A DNA stretch of 64,000 nt from Homoserinibacter sp. YIM 151385 (GTDB taxonomy: Bacteria > Actinomycetota > Actinomycetes > Actinomycetales > Microbacteriaceae), in contig NZ_CP115175.1 of assembly GCF_027912415.1 (NCBI RefSeq), positions 1 through 64,000 on the forward strand, written 5' to 3'. A program made the position numbers and the translations under genes. Positions 34,088 through 42,284 of the stretch are shown here, piece by piece. A model generated the notes under the pieces. That model did no database searches and was not told the DNA's origin. It was given only the letters and a program-made list of their open reading frames with translations. Within the stretch, counting starts at the first letter, position 1. The number at the start of each line of letters is the position of its first letter.

Positions 34088-35133
34088 CCGCGACCACCGC
34101 CCGCCCCGCCGTCACGGGCGCCGAGATCATGGCCGGTCGCCGCGCGCGACAGCGGCGCCGACTCGTCGTCACGGTCGTCATCGCGGCGATCGTCGTCGCG
34201 ACCTACCTCGTGACCCTCATGGTCGGCAACACCTTCTACGGGCTCGACAAGGTGATCCGCGTCATCCTCGGCGAGACGGTGCCGGGCGCCTCGTTCACGG
34301 TCGGCGAGCTCCGGCTCCCTCGCGTCACGCAGGCGCTGCTCACCGGCCTCGCGTTCGGGATGGCGGGCGTCACCTTCCAGACGATGCTCCGCAACCCGCT
34401 CGCCTCGCCCGACATCATCGGCGTCACCTGGGGGGCGAGCGCCGCCGCCGTCGTCGGCATCATCATCCTCGGCGTGAGCGAGACGATCGTCTCCCTCATG
34501 GCGCTCGCGGCGGCCCTGCTCACGGCCCTCCTGCTCTTCGCGCTCTCGAACCGGGGCGGCTTCGCGGGCGCCCGCCTCATCCTCATGGGCATCGGGATCG
34601 CGGCCGTGCTCGACAGCATCGTCTCCTACGTGCTCTCGCGGGCCGCCGCCTGGGACATGCAGACGGCCATGCAGTGGCTCATCGGCAGCGTCAACAACGC
34701 GAGCTGGGATCGCGTGTGGCCGCTCGCGCTCGCGAGCCTCGTGCTCGTCCCGGTCCTCGTGCTGCGCTCCAAGGACCTCGACACGCTGCGCCTGGGCGAC
34801 GACTCCGCGGCCGCCCTCGGCGTGCGCGTGCGCCTCACCCGCTTCACGCTCATCCTCGCCGCCGTCATGCTGCTCGCCTTCGCGACCGCGGCGAGCGGCC
34901 CGGTCGCCTTCGTCGCCTTCATGGCGGGCCCCATCGCCGCGCGCCTCGTCGGCCCCGGCGCCTCGCTGCTCGTCCCCGCGGGGCTCGTGGGGGCCGCCCT
35001 CGTCATGCTCTCCGACCTGATCGGGCAGTTCGCCTTCGAGCGCTATCCGGTCGGCGTCATCACCGGCATCCTCGGGGCGCCGTACCTCATCTACCTCCTC
35101 ATCAGGACCAACCGCTCCGGAGGCTCCCTGTGA
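34084..35133 (+). CDS. FecCD-family iron-siderophore permease 2
   Basis: A 349-residue permease with the same motif order: LRLPRVTQALLTGLAFGMAGVTFQ, RNPLASPDIIGVTWGA and SGPVAFVAFMAGPIAARL. The N-terminal 25 residues are basic and cytoplasmic. GTG start with GTGA overlap to permease 1. It forms the second half of the channel. Confidence 0.95.
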   Translation: MTATTARPAVTGAEIMAGRRARQRRRLVVTVVIAAIVVATYLVTLMVGNTFYGLDKVIRVILGETVPGASFTVGELRLPRVTQALLTGLAFGMAGVTFQTMLRNPLASPDIIGVTWGASAAAVVGIIILGVSETIVSLMALAAALLTALLLFALSNRGGFAGARLILMGIGIAAVLDSIVSYVLSRAAAWDMQTAMQWLIGSVNNASWDRVWPLALASLVLVPVLVLRSKDLDTLRLGDDSAAALGVRVRLTRFTLILAAVMLLAFATAASGPVAFVAFMAGPIAARLVGPGASLLVPAGLVGAALVMLSDLIGQFAFERYPVGVITGILGAPYLIYLLIRTNRSGGSL

Positions 35134-35930
35134 CCGAACACCACACGCTCGAGGCGCAGCGGGTCACGCTCGCCTACGGCGACCGGACGGTCGCCGACGC
35201 GCTCGACCTGCGGGTCGCGCCCGGCCGCGTCACCGCGATCGTCGGCCCGAACGGCTGCGGCAAGTCGACGCTGCTGCGCGCCCTCGCGCGCCTCATCGCG
35301 CCGAAGACGGGCGAGGTCCTCCTCGACGGGGCGGCGATCCACGGCGGCCACTCGAAGGAGATCGCGCGGGTCCTCGGACTCCTGCCGCAGAGCCCCGTCG
35401 CGCCCGAGGGCATCGCCGTCGCCGACCTCGTCGGCCGCGGCCGCACCCCGCACCAGAAGCTGCTCGCCCGCTGGAGCGCCGAGGACTACGACGCCGTCGC
35501 CGCCGCGCTCGAGGCGACCGGCACGACCGAGCTCGCCGACCGCAGCGTCGACGAGCTCTCCGGCGGGCAGCGGCAGCGCGTCTGGATCGCGATGGCGCTC
35601 GCCCAGCAGACCGACATCCTGCTCCTCGACGAACCGACCACCTTCCTCGACGTCGCGCACCAGGTCGAGGTGCTCGACCTCCTCGCCGAGCTCAACCACG
35701 AGCGCGGCACGACGGTCGTCATGGTCCTCCACGACCTCAACCTCGCGGCGCGCTACGCCGACGAGCTCGTCGTCATCAGCGAGGGCCGCGTGCACGCGCA
35801 GGGGGCGCCGGGCGACATCATCACCGCCGACACCGTGCGCGAGGTCTTCGGGCTCGACTCCCGCATCCTCGAGGACCCGGTCTCGCGCACGCCGATGGTC
35901 GTCCCGATCGGGCGGCACCGCCTGGCCTGA
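35130..35930 (+). CDS. Iron-siderophore ABC transporter ATP-binding protein
   Basis: A 266-residue FepC-type ATPase with Walker A GPNGCGKST, a Q-loop in LLPQSP, signature LSGGQRQR, Walker B ILLLDEPTTFLD and the switch His in VLHDLN. The GTG start overlaps the permease stop by 4 bases. It completes the operon. After its stop a GC-rich hairpin (CCGGGC ... GCCCGG around 35942-35957) could terminate both it and the convergent CPBP gene. Confidence 0.96.
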   Translation: MTEHHTLEAQRVTLAYGDRTVADALDLRVAPGRVTAIVGPNGCGKSTLLRALARLIAPKTGEVLLDGAAIHGGHSKEIARVLGLLPQSPVAPEGIAVADLVGRGRTPHQKLLARWSAEDYDAVAAALEATGTTELADRSVDELSGGQRQRVWIAMALAQQTDILLLDEPTTFLDVAHQVEVLDLLAELNHERGTTVVMVLHDLNLAARYADELVVISEGRVHAQGAPGDIITADTVREVFGLDSRILEDPVSRTPMVVPIGRHRLA

Positions 35931-35959
35931 GGGACCCGCATCCGGGCTCGGGCCCGGGG

Positions 35960-36718
35960 TCAGCGCTCACGCCAGACGCCTCCCAGTGCGACGGGGATGA
36001 GCACGAGCGACCGGAGGTCGATCGCCGCGTGGAGCAGGATCGGCCACAGGATCGAGCCGGTGACGACGTAGACGAGCGTCATGACGAGCCCGAGCGCCGT
36101 CGTCGCGAGGACCCCCGTCCAGCCCTGGTAGAGGTGCAGCAGGCCGAAGAGGACCGCCGCGATGCCGAAGGCGAGGAGGCCGTCGCCGAGCACGCCGAAG
36201 AGGAGTGCGGGCAGCGCGAGCCGGAACAGCAGCTCCTCGACGACGCCCGCGTTCGCACCCAGGGCGGCGCCCCAGCGCAGCTCGCCGCGGGTGCGGGGGA
36301 GGAGCGCGCCGACATCGCCGACGGCGGGGATCTCGTCGACCTTCCCGCGGAGCGCGAGCACCGGCACGACGAGCGCGGCGAGGACCAGGATGCCGAGGCC
36401 GGCGGCGACCGCGACCCCGGGAGGCGTGCCGAGCTGCGCGACCGGCCACGCGATCCAGGTCGGCTCGCGCGCCTCGCGCAGCGCCTGCGGCACGAACGGC
36501 CACGCCGCGAGGAGGATCGCCGCCGAGAGCCCGCCCATGAGCGCCATCGACTCGGTGAGCCACCGCCGGTACACGCGCTGCCGGGCGAGCGTCGTGCGCA
36601 GCCGCTTGAACCGCGCGTAGTCGCGGCGCTCGCGCGTCACCGCGCGCCACACGAGCACGGCGAGGACGACGAGCAGCAGCGCGACGAGAGCGGAGGTCAC
36701 CAGACCATCCTCCGTCAC
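35960..36718 (-). CDS. CPBP family intramembrane metalloprotease
   Basis: A 252-residue membrane protein with about seven helices. The family's catalytic motifs are present: EELLFR (EExxxR), HLYQ (second motif His) and HAAID (third motif). The N-terminus has a helix followed by a basic cytoplasmic patch (RERRDYARFKRLR). CPBP (Abi, CAAX-like) proteases process membrane proteins or peptides. The substrate is unknown. Its start overlaps the stop of the upstream PrmC-like gene by 4 bases, so they are co-transcribed. It is not obviously linked to a bacteriocin cluster here. Confidence 0.92.
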   Translation of the reverse strand: MTEDGLVTSALVALLLVVLAVLVWRAVTRERRDYARFKRLRTTLARQRVYRRWLTESMALMGGLSAAILLAAWPFVPQALREAREPTWIAWPVAQLGTPPGVAVAAGLGILVLAALVVPVLALRGKVDEIPAVGDVGALLPRTRGELRWGAALGANAGVVEELLFRLALPALLFGVLGDGLLAFGIAAVLFGLLHLYQGWTGVLATTALGLVMTLVYVVTGSILWPILLHAAIDLRSLVLIPVALGGVWRER

Positions 36719-37482
36719 GGAAGCCGGGCGATCATCACCGTGCCGTCGAGCTCCTCGTCCCGCGTGATCCGCGCGCGCAGGCCCGCGGCCTCCGCGGCGG
36801 CGAGCAGCTCATCCGCCTGGCCGCGGCTCGTCTCGATGAGCACGTGCCCGCCAGGCGCGAGCCAGGTGGCCGCGCCCTGGAGGATCCGGCGATGCACCGC
36901 CAGGCCGTCGACGCCGCCGTCGAGGGCGACCCGGTGCTCGTGGAGCCGCGCCTCGCGCGGCATGAGCGGGATGTCGTCGCTCGGCACGTACGGCGCGTTC
37001 GCCGCGAGCACGCTGACCCGGCCGAGGATGCCGGTCGGCAGCGCCTCGAAGAGGTCGCCCTCGACGACGATCGCGCCCGGCGCGTTCTCCCGCGCGCACT
37101 CGAGGGCCGTCGGATCGATGTCGGCGCAGATGAGCTCGACCTCCGGACGCTCGGCCTGGACGGCGGCGCCGATCGCACCCACCCCGCAGCAGAGGTCGAC
37201 GACGACCTCGCGAGAGCCCTCCGGCAGCAGGGCCACCGCGCGCTCGACGACGGCGCCCGTGCGGGCCCGGGGCACGAAGACGCCGGGCGCGACCCGGAGC
37301 CGGAGCCCGCGGAACGCCGCCCAGCCGACGATGACCTCCAGCGGCTCGCCCGCCACGCGCCGGGCCGTCCACTCCTCGAGCTCGACCTCGTCGAGGGCGT
37401 CTCCGCGCAGCAGCGCGGCCTCCGCCTCGGCGTAGACGCTGCCGGCGGTGCGCAGTCGCGCGATCAGCGGGTCGGCCTCCAT
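36715..37482 (-). CDS. Putative protein N5-glutamine methyltransferase (PrmC-related)
   Basis: A 255-residue SAM-dependent methyltransferase. It has the N-terminal helical region of HemK/PrmC, EVIVGWAAFRGLRLRVAPGVFVPRARTG, the SAM motif VVDLCCGVGAIGAA and the acidic ADIDP. The active-site motif is NAPYVP instead of the NPPY of true PrmC, and the protein is shorter, placing it in the PrmC-related actinobacterial branch rather than the release-factor enzyme. The substrate is therefore unclear. A TAGCTT box lies 6 nt before the ATG, so the mRNA is likely leaderless. It is divergent from mazG. Confidence 0.88.
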   Translation of the reverse strand: MEADPLIARLRTAGSVYAEAEAALLRGDALDEVELEEWTARRVAGEPLEVIVGWAAFRGLRLRVAPGVFVPRARTGAVVERAVALLPEGSREVVVDLCCGVGAIGAAVQAERPEVELICADIDPTALECARENAPGAIVVEGDLFEALPTGILGRVSVLAANAPYVPSDDIPLMPREARLHEHRVALDGGVDGLAVHRRILQGAATWLAPGGHVLIETSRGQADELLAAAEAAGLRARITRDEELDGTVMIARLP

Positions 37483-37488
37483 CTGCTC

Positions 37489-37494
37489 AAGCTA
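37489..37494 (-). promoter_or_regulatory. -10 box of the PrmC-like gene
   Basis: On the minus strand TAGCTT ends 6 nt before the ATG at 37482, consistent with a leaderless mRNA. Confidence 0.55.
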
Positions 37495-37585
37495 GCGGCG
37501 CGGACCGGGACTCGGAAGATCGGGTCTCGCGCGGCGGAAACGACTCGGATCCGGCGGATCCTCCGAGTCCTGCGCCGGCGCGCGG

Positions 37586-37591
37586 CAGGAT
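37586..37591 (+). promoter_or_regulatory. -10 box of mazG
   Basis: CAGGAT ends 6 nt before the mazG ATG. It is a weaker version of the TAGGAT boxes seen at neighbouring genes. Confidence 0.4.
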
Positions 37592-37597
37592 GGGGGC

Positions 37598-38266
37598 ATG
37601 AGCGCGCCCCGCCCCGCCCCGCACCCGCATCCCGAGCTCGACGAGCTCATCGCCACGCTCGCGCACCTCCGCGCGCCCGGCGGCTGCGCCTGGGATCGCG
37701 AGCAGACGCACGCGAGCCTCGTGCAGTACCTCACCGAGGAGGCCGGCGAGCTCACCGAGGCGATCGAGGAGGGCGGCGACGGGGAGCTCGTCGAGGAGCT
37801 CGGCGACGTGCTGTATCAGGTGCTCTTCCACGCCGACATCGCCGAGGAGGCCGGCCGCTTCACGATCGAGGACGTCGCCCGGCACTCGCGCGAGAAGATG
37901 ATCGGCCGCCACCCGCACGTCTTCGGCGACGGCGCCGTCGTCGCCGACACGGCCGACGCGGTCGCCGCCAACTGGGAGCGGTGGAAGGCCGAGCAGAAGC
38001 CGGAGCGCACGAGCGTGCTCGACGGCATCCCCGCCGGCATGCCGGCGCTCGCGCTCGCCGACAAGACCCTCGGCCGCGCCGCGAAGGCAGGCGTCGAGGT
38101 CGAGCCGAAGGTCGGCACCGCGGCCGACGAGGCGACGCTCGGCCGCGAGCTGCTCGCCCTCGTGCAGGGTGCGCGGTCGAACGGCATGGATGCGGAGCGG
38201 GCGCTCCGCGGCGCGATCCGAGAGCTCCGCGAGGAGGTGCGGGCCGCCGAGGCGGCGGCCCGCTAG
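37598..38266 (+). CDS. mazG: Nucleoside triphosphate pyrophosphohydrolase MazG
   Basis: A 222-residue all-helical NTP pyrophosphatase that clears non-canonical or excess NTPs. The signature CAWDREQTHASLVQYLTEEAGEL (metal-binding EExxE helix) and EELGDVLYQVLFHADIAEE are intact, followed by HPHVFGD and VAANWERWK. It is a single-MazG-repeat-plus-tail form usual in actinobacteria. In relatives it lies between mfd and eno, as here apart from insertions. The stop shares CTAG with the convergent ABC permease gene. Confidence 0.96.
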   Translation: MSAPRPAPHPHPELDELIATLAHLRAPGGCAWDREQTHASLVQYLTEEAGELTEAIEEGGDGELVEELGDVLYQVLFHADIAEEAGRFTIEDVARHSREKMIGRHPHVFGDGAVVADTADAVAANWERWKAEQKPERTSVLDGIPAGMPALALADKTLGRAAKAGVEVEPKVGTAADEATLGRELLALVQGARSNGMDAERALRGAIRELREEVRAAEAAAR

Positions 38267-39318
38267 GCCACCCGGCTGCCGGCCGCGAGGCGCCTCGAGG
38301 GCGTCCGCGTCACCGCGATCGCGCCGCCGATGGCCGCCGCGCCCATGAGCACGTGGATGCCGAGCCCGACGAACCAGCTCGGCACGCTGCCCTCGATGAC
38401 CTCGCGGCCGCTCGGCCCCTGGCGGTAGGTGTCGAGATCGCAGTCCACGTCCTCGGGCGCCGTCTCGAACAGCGGGGTCTGCAGCGAGCGCACCCCGAGC
38501 TTGATGTAGCCGAACAGGTCGTCGGGGGAGTCGTAGCCGTCGTAGTGCGTCGGCACGGCATCCGCGAGCACGACGTAGGGGTTCGCCGCGAGCATCCACC
38601 ACACCATGTCGTAGCGGGGCACGGTGGACTCCTGCTCCTCGACGATGCAGGCGGGCTCCTCGTCGCTCATCTCGTCGATGCCCGTGTAGTCGGAGGTCTC
38701 GTACCGGTAGGTGTAGCTCGTCTGGATGGCGAGGCCCGCGAGCCCGAAGCCGATCAGCGAGCCGACGCTGAGCAGCGCCACCGCGAGGTAGGTGACGACG
38801 ATCGAGAACAGCGGGCGGCGGAGCAGCCCGCTGAGTCCGACGCCGAGCGCGCTCACGACGCCCATCTCGATGAGCAGCACGAGGATCGAGACGAGCACCG
38901 TGTCCGCGCGGACCCCGCCGAAGGCGGAGGCGACGAGGAGGAACGGGATCGCGACCACGAGGAACGCGACCGAGGAGACCCAGGAGGCGGCGAGCTTGCC
39001 GAGCACGAGCTGCGTCGTCGAGACGAGCGTGACCTGCGTCGTCGCGAGCGTGCCCGCGTCCCGGTCGCCGTTGACGGCGTTGCCGCTGAGGGCGGGGCTC
39101 ACGAGCGTCGCGAGGAGGAGGACGAAGTAGACGACGGCGGAGTAGATGCCGCCGCCGGCCTCCTCCGCCCAGGTGCCGAGGGATGCCGCGAGCACGAGCG
39201 TGACGACGCCGACGAGCACGAAGAACACCCCGAGCAGGATGTACCAGGCGACGCCGCGGACGCGCTGCCGCAGCTCGAGGGAGACGATGGCGCCGAATCC
39301 GGCGAGCCAGGCGCTCAT
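38263..39318 (-). CDS. ABC-2 type transporter permease
   Basis: A 351-residue membrane protein with about six helices: LELRQRVRGVAWYILLGVFF at the N-terminus, LLLATLVSPALSGNAVNGDRDAGT with the cytoplasmic coupling loop, three further helices, then a large extracellular domain (about residues 205-320, with Cys in ACIVEE and DVDCDL) and one last helix. The domain between the last helices is unusual in length for ABC-2 permeases. Start ATG overlaps the ATPase stop (ATGA). The pair probably exports a lipid or peptide. The substrate is unknown. Confidence 0.9.
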   Translation of the reverse strand: MSAWLAGFGAIVSLELRQRVRGVAWYILLGVFFVLVGVVTLVLAASLGTWAEEAGGGIYSAVVYFVLLLATLVSPALSGNAVNGDRDAGTLATTQVTLVSTTQLVLGKLAASWVSSVAFLVVAIPFLLVASAFGGVRADTVLVSILVLLIEMGVVSALGVGLSGLLRRPLFSIVVTYLAVALLSVGSLIGFGLAGLAIQTSYTYRYETSDYTGIDEMSDEEPACIVEEQESTVPRYDMVWWMLAANPYVVLADAVPTHYDGYDSPDDLFGYIKLGVRSLQTPLFETAPEDVDCDLDTYRQGPSGREVIEGSVPSWFVGLGIHVLMGAAAIGGAIAVTRTPSRRLAAGSRVA

Positions 39319-40256
39319 GAGCCGGCCCCCTCTCGCCGGGTGGAGAGATCGAGGAAGGTGTGCTCGAGGTCGCCGACCGCGGGCGCGAAGGCGACGACCG
39401 GGACGCCGGCGCGCACGAGCGAGGCGAGCAGCTCGCTCGCGCCCTCGTCGCCGGCGACGGAGACGAGGAGGCCGGGGCCGTCGTCGCGGACGTCCGGCGC
39501 GGCGACGCCCGCCGCCTCGAGCGCCCCGCGGAGCGCCTCCGGCTGGCGCGATCGGACGCGCCATTCGCGGCGCACCGTCTTCGCGGCGGCGATGCGCTCC
39601 GCGCTCACGGTGACGCCCGCCTCCATGAAGACGGCGTCGTCGGCCATCTCGTCGAGCTCGGCGAGGACGTGGCTCGAGACGATGATGGTGCGCCCCTCGT
39701 CGGCGAGGCGGCGCATGAGGGTGCGCAGCGCGTGCCGGGCAGCCGGGTCGAGGCCGGATGCCGGCTCGTCGAGGAGCAGCACGCGCGGGTCGTGGACGAG
39801 CGCGCGGGCGAGGCTGAGCCGCTGCTTCTGCCCGCGCGAGAGCACCCGGCTGGGCTGCTCGGCGAGCGGCACGAGGTCGACGAGCTGCACGAGCTCGAGC
39901 GCCCTGGCCCGGGCGGCGGCGCGGTCGAGCCCGTAGAGGCGGCCGGTGAGCTCGAGGGAGGTGCGGACGCTCAGGGAGGCCCAGGATCCGAGCACGTCCG
40001 GCATCCAGCCCATGACCCGGCGGACCGCTCGCGGGTCGGCGACGGGGTCGGCGCCCTCGATGCGGATCTGACCGCGGTCGGGGGCGAGGAGGGAGGCGAG
40101 CATGAGCAGGAGCGTCGTCTTGCCGGAGCCGTTGGGCCCGATGAGCGCGGTCACACGCCCCGGCTCGGCGCGCAGCGACACGTCGCGGACGGCGTGGACG
40201 GGGCCGAAGGACCGGGCCGCGCCGGTCACCTCGACGCCCGGCGAGTGCTGGGTCAT
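39315..40256 (-). CDS. ABC transporter ATP-binding protein
   Basis: A 313-residue ATPase with Walker A GPNGSGKTT, signature LSRGQKQR, Walker B VLLLDEPASGLDP and the switch His in SSHVLAELDE. The C-terminal 95 residues form the accessory domain usual in export-type (CcmA/DrrA-like) ATPases. It is coupled to the permease by ATGA. The AGGCTA at 40263-40268 (TAGCCT on the minus strand) sits 6 nt before the ATG, so the operon is probably leaderless. Confidence 0.94.
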   Translation of the reverse strand: MTQHSPGVEVTGAARSFGPVHAVRDVSLRAEPGRVTALIGPNGSGKTTLLLMLASLLAPDRGQIRIEGADPVADPRAVRRVMGWMPDVLGSWASLSVRTSLELTGRLYGLDRAAARARALELVQLVDLVPLAEQPSRVLSRGQKQRLSLARALVHDPRVLLLDEPASGLDPAARHALRTLMRRLADEGRTIIVSSHVLAELDEMADDAVFMEAGVTVSAERIAAAKTVRREWRVRSRQPEALRGALEAAGVAAPDVRDDGPGLLVSVAGDEGASELLASLVRAGVPVVAFAPAVGDLEHTFLDLSTRREGAGS

Positions 40257-40262
40257 GTCGCG

Positions 40263-40268
40263 AGGCTA
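40263..40268 (-). promoter_or_regulatory. -10 box of the ABC-2 operon
   Basis: TAGCCT on the minus strand ends 6 nt before the start codon at 40256. Confidence 0.55.
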
Positions 40269-40320
40269 GCCGTCGGCGGCGCCGATGCGAGTCAGCCTCG
40301 CGAATGACCTTCCACGCGCG

Positions 40321-40893
40321 TCATCGCGCCGGCAGCTCGATCGCCGCCGTCTCGGCCGCGCGCTCGCGGAAGGCGGCCGCGTTCATGCGGTTCGAGCAGC
40401 GCACGCTGCAGTAGCGCTTGGAGTGGTTGCGGGTGGTGTCGACGAGCACGCCGCCGCAGTCGTCGGCCTCGCAGCGGCGGAGCCGGTCGAGCCCGCCCGC
40501 GCGCACGACCTCGCTGAGGGCCATCGCCGCCTCGACGAGGATGCGCTGGGCGAGCGGGGCGTCGTCGGCGGTCGCGTGCAGGTGCCAGCCGATGTCGTCG
40601 TGGTCGACGAGCTGGGGGACGGCGTTCGCCGCGCTCAGGACCTCGTTGATCTCGGCGACCGCGGCGGCCTCCTCGAGCTCCCAGTAGCGGGCGAGGCGGT
40701 CGCGCACCTCGACGACCTCCTCGAGCTCGGCGCGCGTGCGGTCGCGTCGCCCGGAGAAGCGGTTCTCGTCGAGGATCGCGTGCAGCTGGGGGACGAGCGA
40801 GAGCTCGTCCTCGCCGCTGGCGGAGGCCGCGGGGACGGTGTTCACGAGGTTCGCGACGAAACCCAGCGACTCATTCGTGTCATTGGCAAACAT
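40321..40893 (-). CDS. CGNR zinc finger (ABATE) family protein
   Basis: A 190-residue protein with the N-terminal ABATE domain (FVANLVNTVPA at the start, ELEEVVEVRDRLARYWE) and a C-terminal zinc ribbon C-x4-C ... YCSVRCSNRMNAAAFR. The hallmark CGNR tetrad reads CSNR here, but the four Cys are present. The family is proposed to bind DNA as stress-related regulators. The gene is divergent from the EamA transporter pair and could regulate it. This is inference. Confidence 0.9.
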   Translation of the reverse strand: MFANDTNESLGFVANLVNTVPAASASGEDELSLVPQLHAILDENRFSGRRDRTRAELEEVVEVRDRLARYWELEEAAAVAEINEVLSAANAVPQLVDHDDIGWHLHATADDAPLAQRILVEAAMALSEVVRAGGLDRLRRCEADDCGGVLVDTTRNHSKRYCSVRCSNRMNAAAFRERAAETAAIELPAR

Positions 40894-40897
40894 TCAC

Positions 40898-40927
40898 TTG
40901 ACCCCTGATGCTCTCGACCGTTAGCGT
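40898..40927 (+). promoter_or_regulatory. Promoter of the EamA pair
   Basis: TTGACC (40898-40903) and TAGCGT (40922-40927) are 18 bp apart, giving a leader of about 37 nt before the ATG pair at 40971/40974. It starts 4 bp beyond the divergent CGNR start codon, so this protein could act on it. Confidence 0.55.
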
Positions 40928-40970
40928 CATGACCGTCATCCAATCTAGCCTCTGACAGGAACTGCCGCCC

Positions 40971-42284
40971 ATGATGTCCGCACAGGGTACCCCGCGCCGT
41001 GCCGCGCTCGGGGTCCCCCTCGCCGTCGCCTCCGCGCTCGCCTTCGGCCTCGGGGGCGCGTTCGCGAGCCCGCTGCTTGCCGCGGGATGGACGCCGGGGG
41101 GCGTCGCGCTCGTCCGCGTGTCGCTCGCGGCCCTCGTGCTCGCGGGGCCGGCGGCCCTCGCCATGCGCGGGCGCTGGGTCGTCCTCTGGCGGGCCCGCCG
41201 CCGCATCCTCGCCTACGCGGTCCTCGCGGTCGCGGGCACGCAGCTCGCCTTCTACGCCTCGATCGAGCGCATCCCGGTCGGCACGGCGCTGCTCGTGCAG
41301 TACCTCGCGCCCGTGCTCCTCATCGTCGTGGTCTGGGCGCGCAGCCGCCGCGCGCCGGCGCGGGTCGTGCTCGCGGGCTCCGGCCTCGCGGTCGCGGGCC
41401 TCGCGCTTGTCATCGGCCCCTCGGGCCTCGGCGGCTCGCTCGACCTCGTCGGGGTCGGCTTCTCGGCGCTCGCGATGATCGGCGTCGCCGTCTACTTCGT
41501 GCTCTCGGCGGTCCCCGGCGACGAGGTGCCGCCGGTCGCGCTCGCCGGCTCCGGCTTCGCGCTCGGTGCGCTCGTGATCGGGCTCGCCGGCGCGCTCGGG
41601 GCGCTGCCGATCCGGGTGCGGCTCGTCGAGGTGGAGCTCGGCGGCGCCCAGGTGCCGTGGATCCTCCCGCTCGCGCTGCTCGTGCTCGTCTCGACCGCGT
41701 TCTCCTATGTCTGCGGCATCACGACGGCCGGCCTCCTCGGCTCGCGCGCCGCGAGCTTCTTCGGCCTCCTCGAGGTCGTCTTCGCGACCCTCGCCGCCTG
41801 GCTGCTGCTCGGGCAGGCGATCGAGCAGGTCCAGATCCTCGGCACGGTGCTCGTCGTCGCGGGTGTCGTCGTCGTGAAGCTCGAGCGCGTGCAGCCGGTC
41901 GTCATCGCGACCATGCCGATCCCGGTCGTGGCAGTCGACGGCGGGCTCGCGACCGTGTCCTCCTCGTCGCTCGTCGACGACGAGTCCGCGGTCGAGGTGC
42001 CCGTCACGCTCGCGGTGCCGCTCGCGACGGCGCCCATCGACCTCATGTCCTTCCCGACGGCGCTCCCGACGCCGGTCCCCGCCGAGTCGCTCGCCGAGCC
42101 GGAGTCGGTCGCGATGCCGATGACGGTGCCGATCGAGATCATGGTCCCGGTCGACGTGATCGCGGACGCCGCGGTCGAGGAGGCGGCAGCGCTCGAGGGC
42201 ACGCACGAGGAGCGGGCGCACGAGGAGCGGGCGCACGAGGAGCGCACGCACGAGGGCGGCGCGGATCGGATGCGGACGGCATGA
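40971..42284 (+). CDS. EamA/DMT family transporter with long charged C-terminal tail
   Basis: A 437-residue protein. The first 300 residues are a ten-helix drug/metabolite transporter with the duplicated EamA unit (FGLGGAFASPLLAAGWTP, IERIPVGTALLVQYLAPVLL, GSRAASFFGLLEVVFATLAAWLLLGQ). The remaining 135 residues are an unusual tail rich in Pro, Val and Glu, ending in three tandem HEERA-type units. Two ATGs (40971, 40974) follow AGGAA. The downstream paralogue, joined by ATGA, lacks such a tail. It probably exports an amino acid or related metabolite. The substrate is unknown. Confidence 0.9.
   Translation: MMSAQGTPRRAALGVPLAVASALAFGLGGAFASPLLAAGWTPGGVALVRVSLAALVLAGPAALAMRGRWVVLWRARRRILAYAVLAVAGTQLAFYASIERIPVGTALLVQYLAPVLLIVVVWARSRRAPARVVLAGSGLAVAGLALVIGPSGLGGSLDLVGVGFSALAMIGVAVYFVLSAVPGDEVPPVALAGSGFALGALVIGLAGALGALPIRVRLVEVELGGAQVPWILPLALLVLVSTAFSYVCGITTAGLLGSRAASFFGLLEVVFATLAAWLLLGQAIEQVQILGTVLVVAGVVVVKLERVQPVVIATMPIPVVAVDGGLATVSSSSLVDDESAVEVPVTLAVPLATAPIDLMSFPTALPTPVPAESLAEPESVAMPMTVPIEIMVPVDVIADAAVEEAAALEGTHEERAHEERAHEERTHEGGADRMRTA
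42204..42260 (+). repeat. 15-bp tandem repeat in the EamA tail
   Basis: Units at 42204-42218, 42219-42233 and 42234-42248 (CACGAGGAGCGGGCG, the last ending GCACG), with a partial fourth, encode HEERA-HEERA-HEERT-HEGG. Such in-frame repeats are prone to copy-number change. Confidence 0.85.

Noticed and set aside
36844-39936. 1030-codon open frame on the plus strand across three genes
   Set aside because: Crosses real genes on both strands, has no ribosome-binding site and reads as low-complexity sequence. The genes it overlaps have clear motifs.
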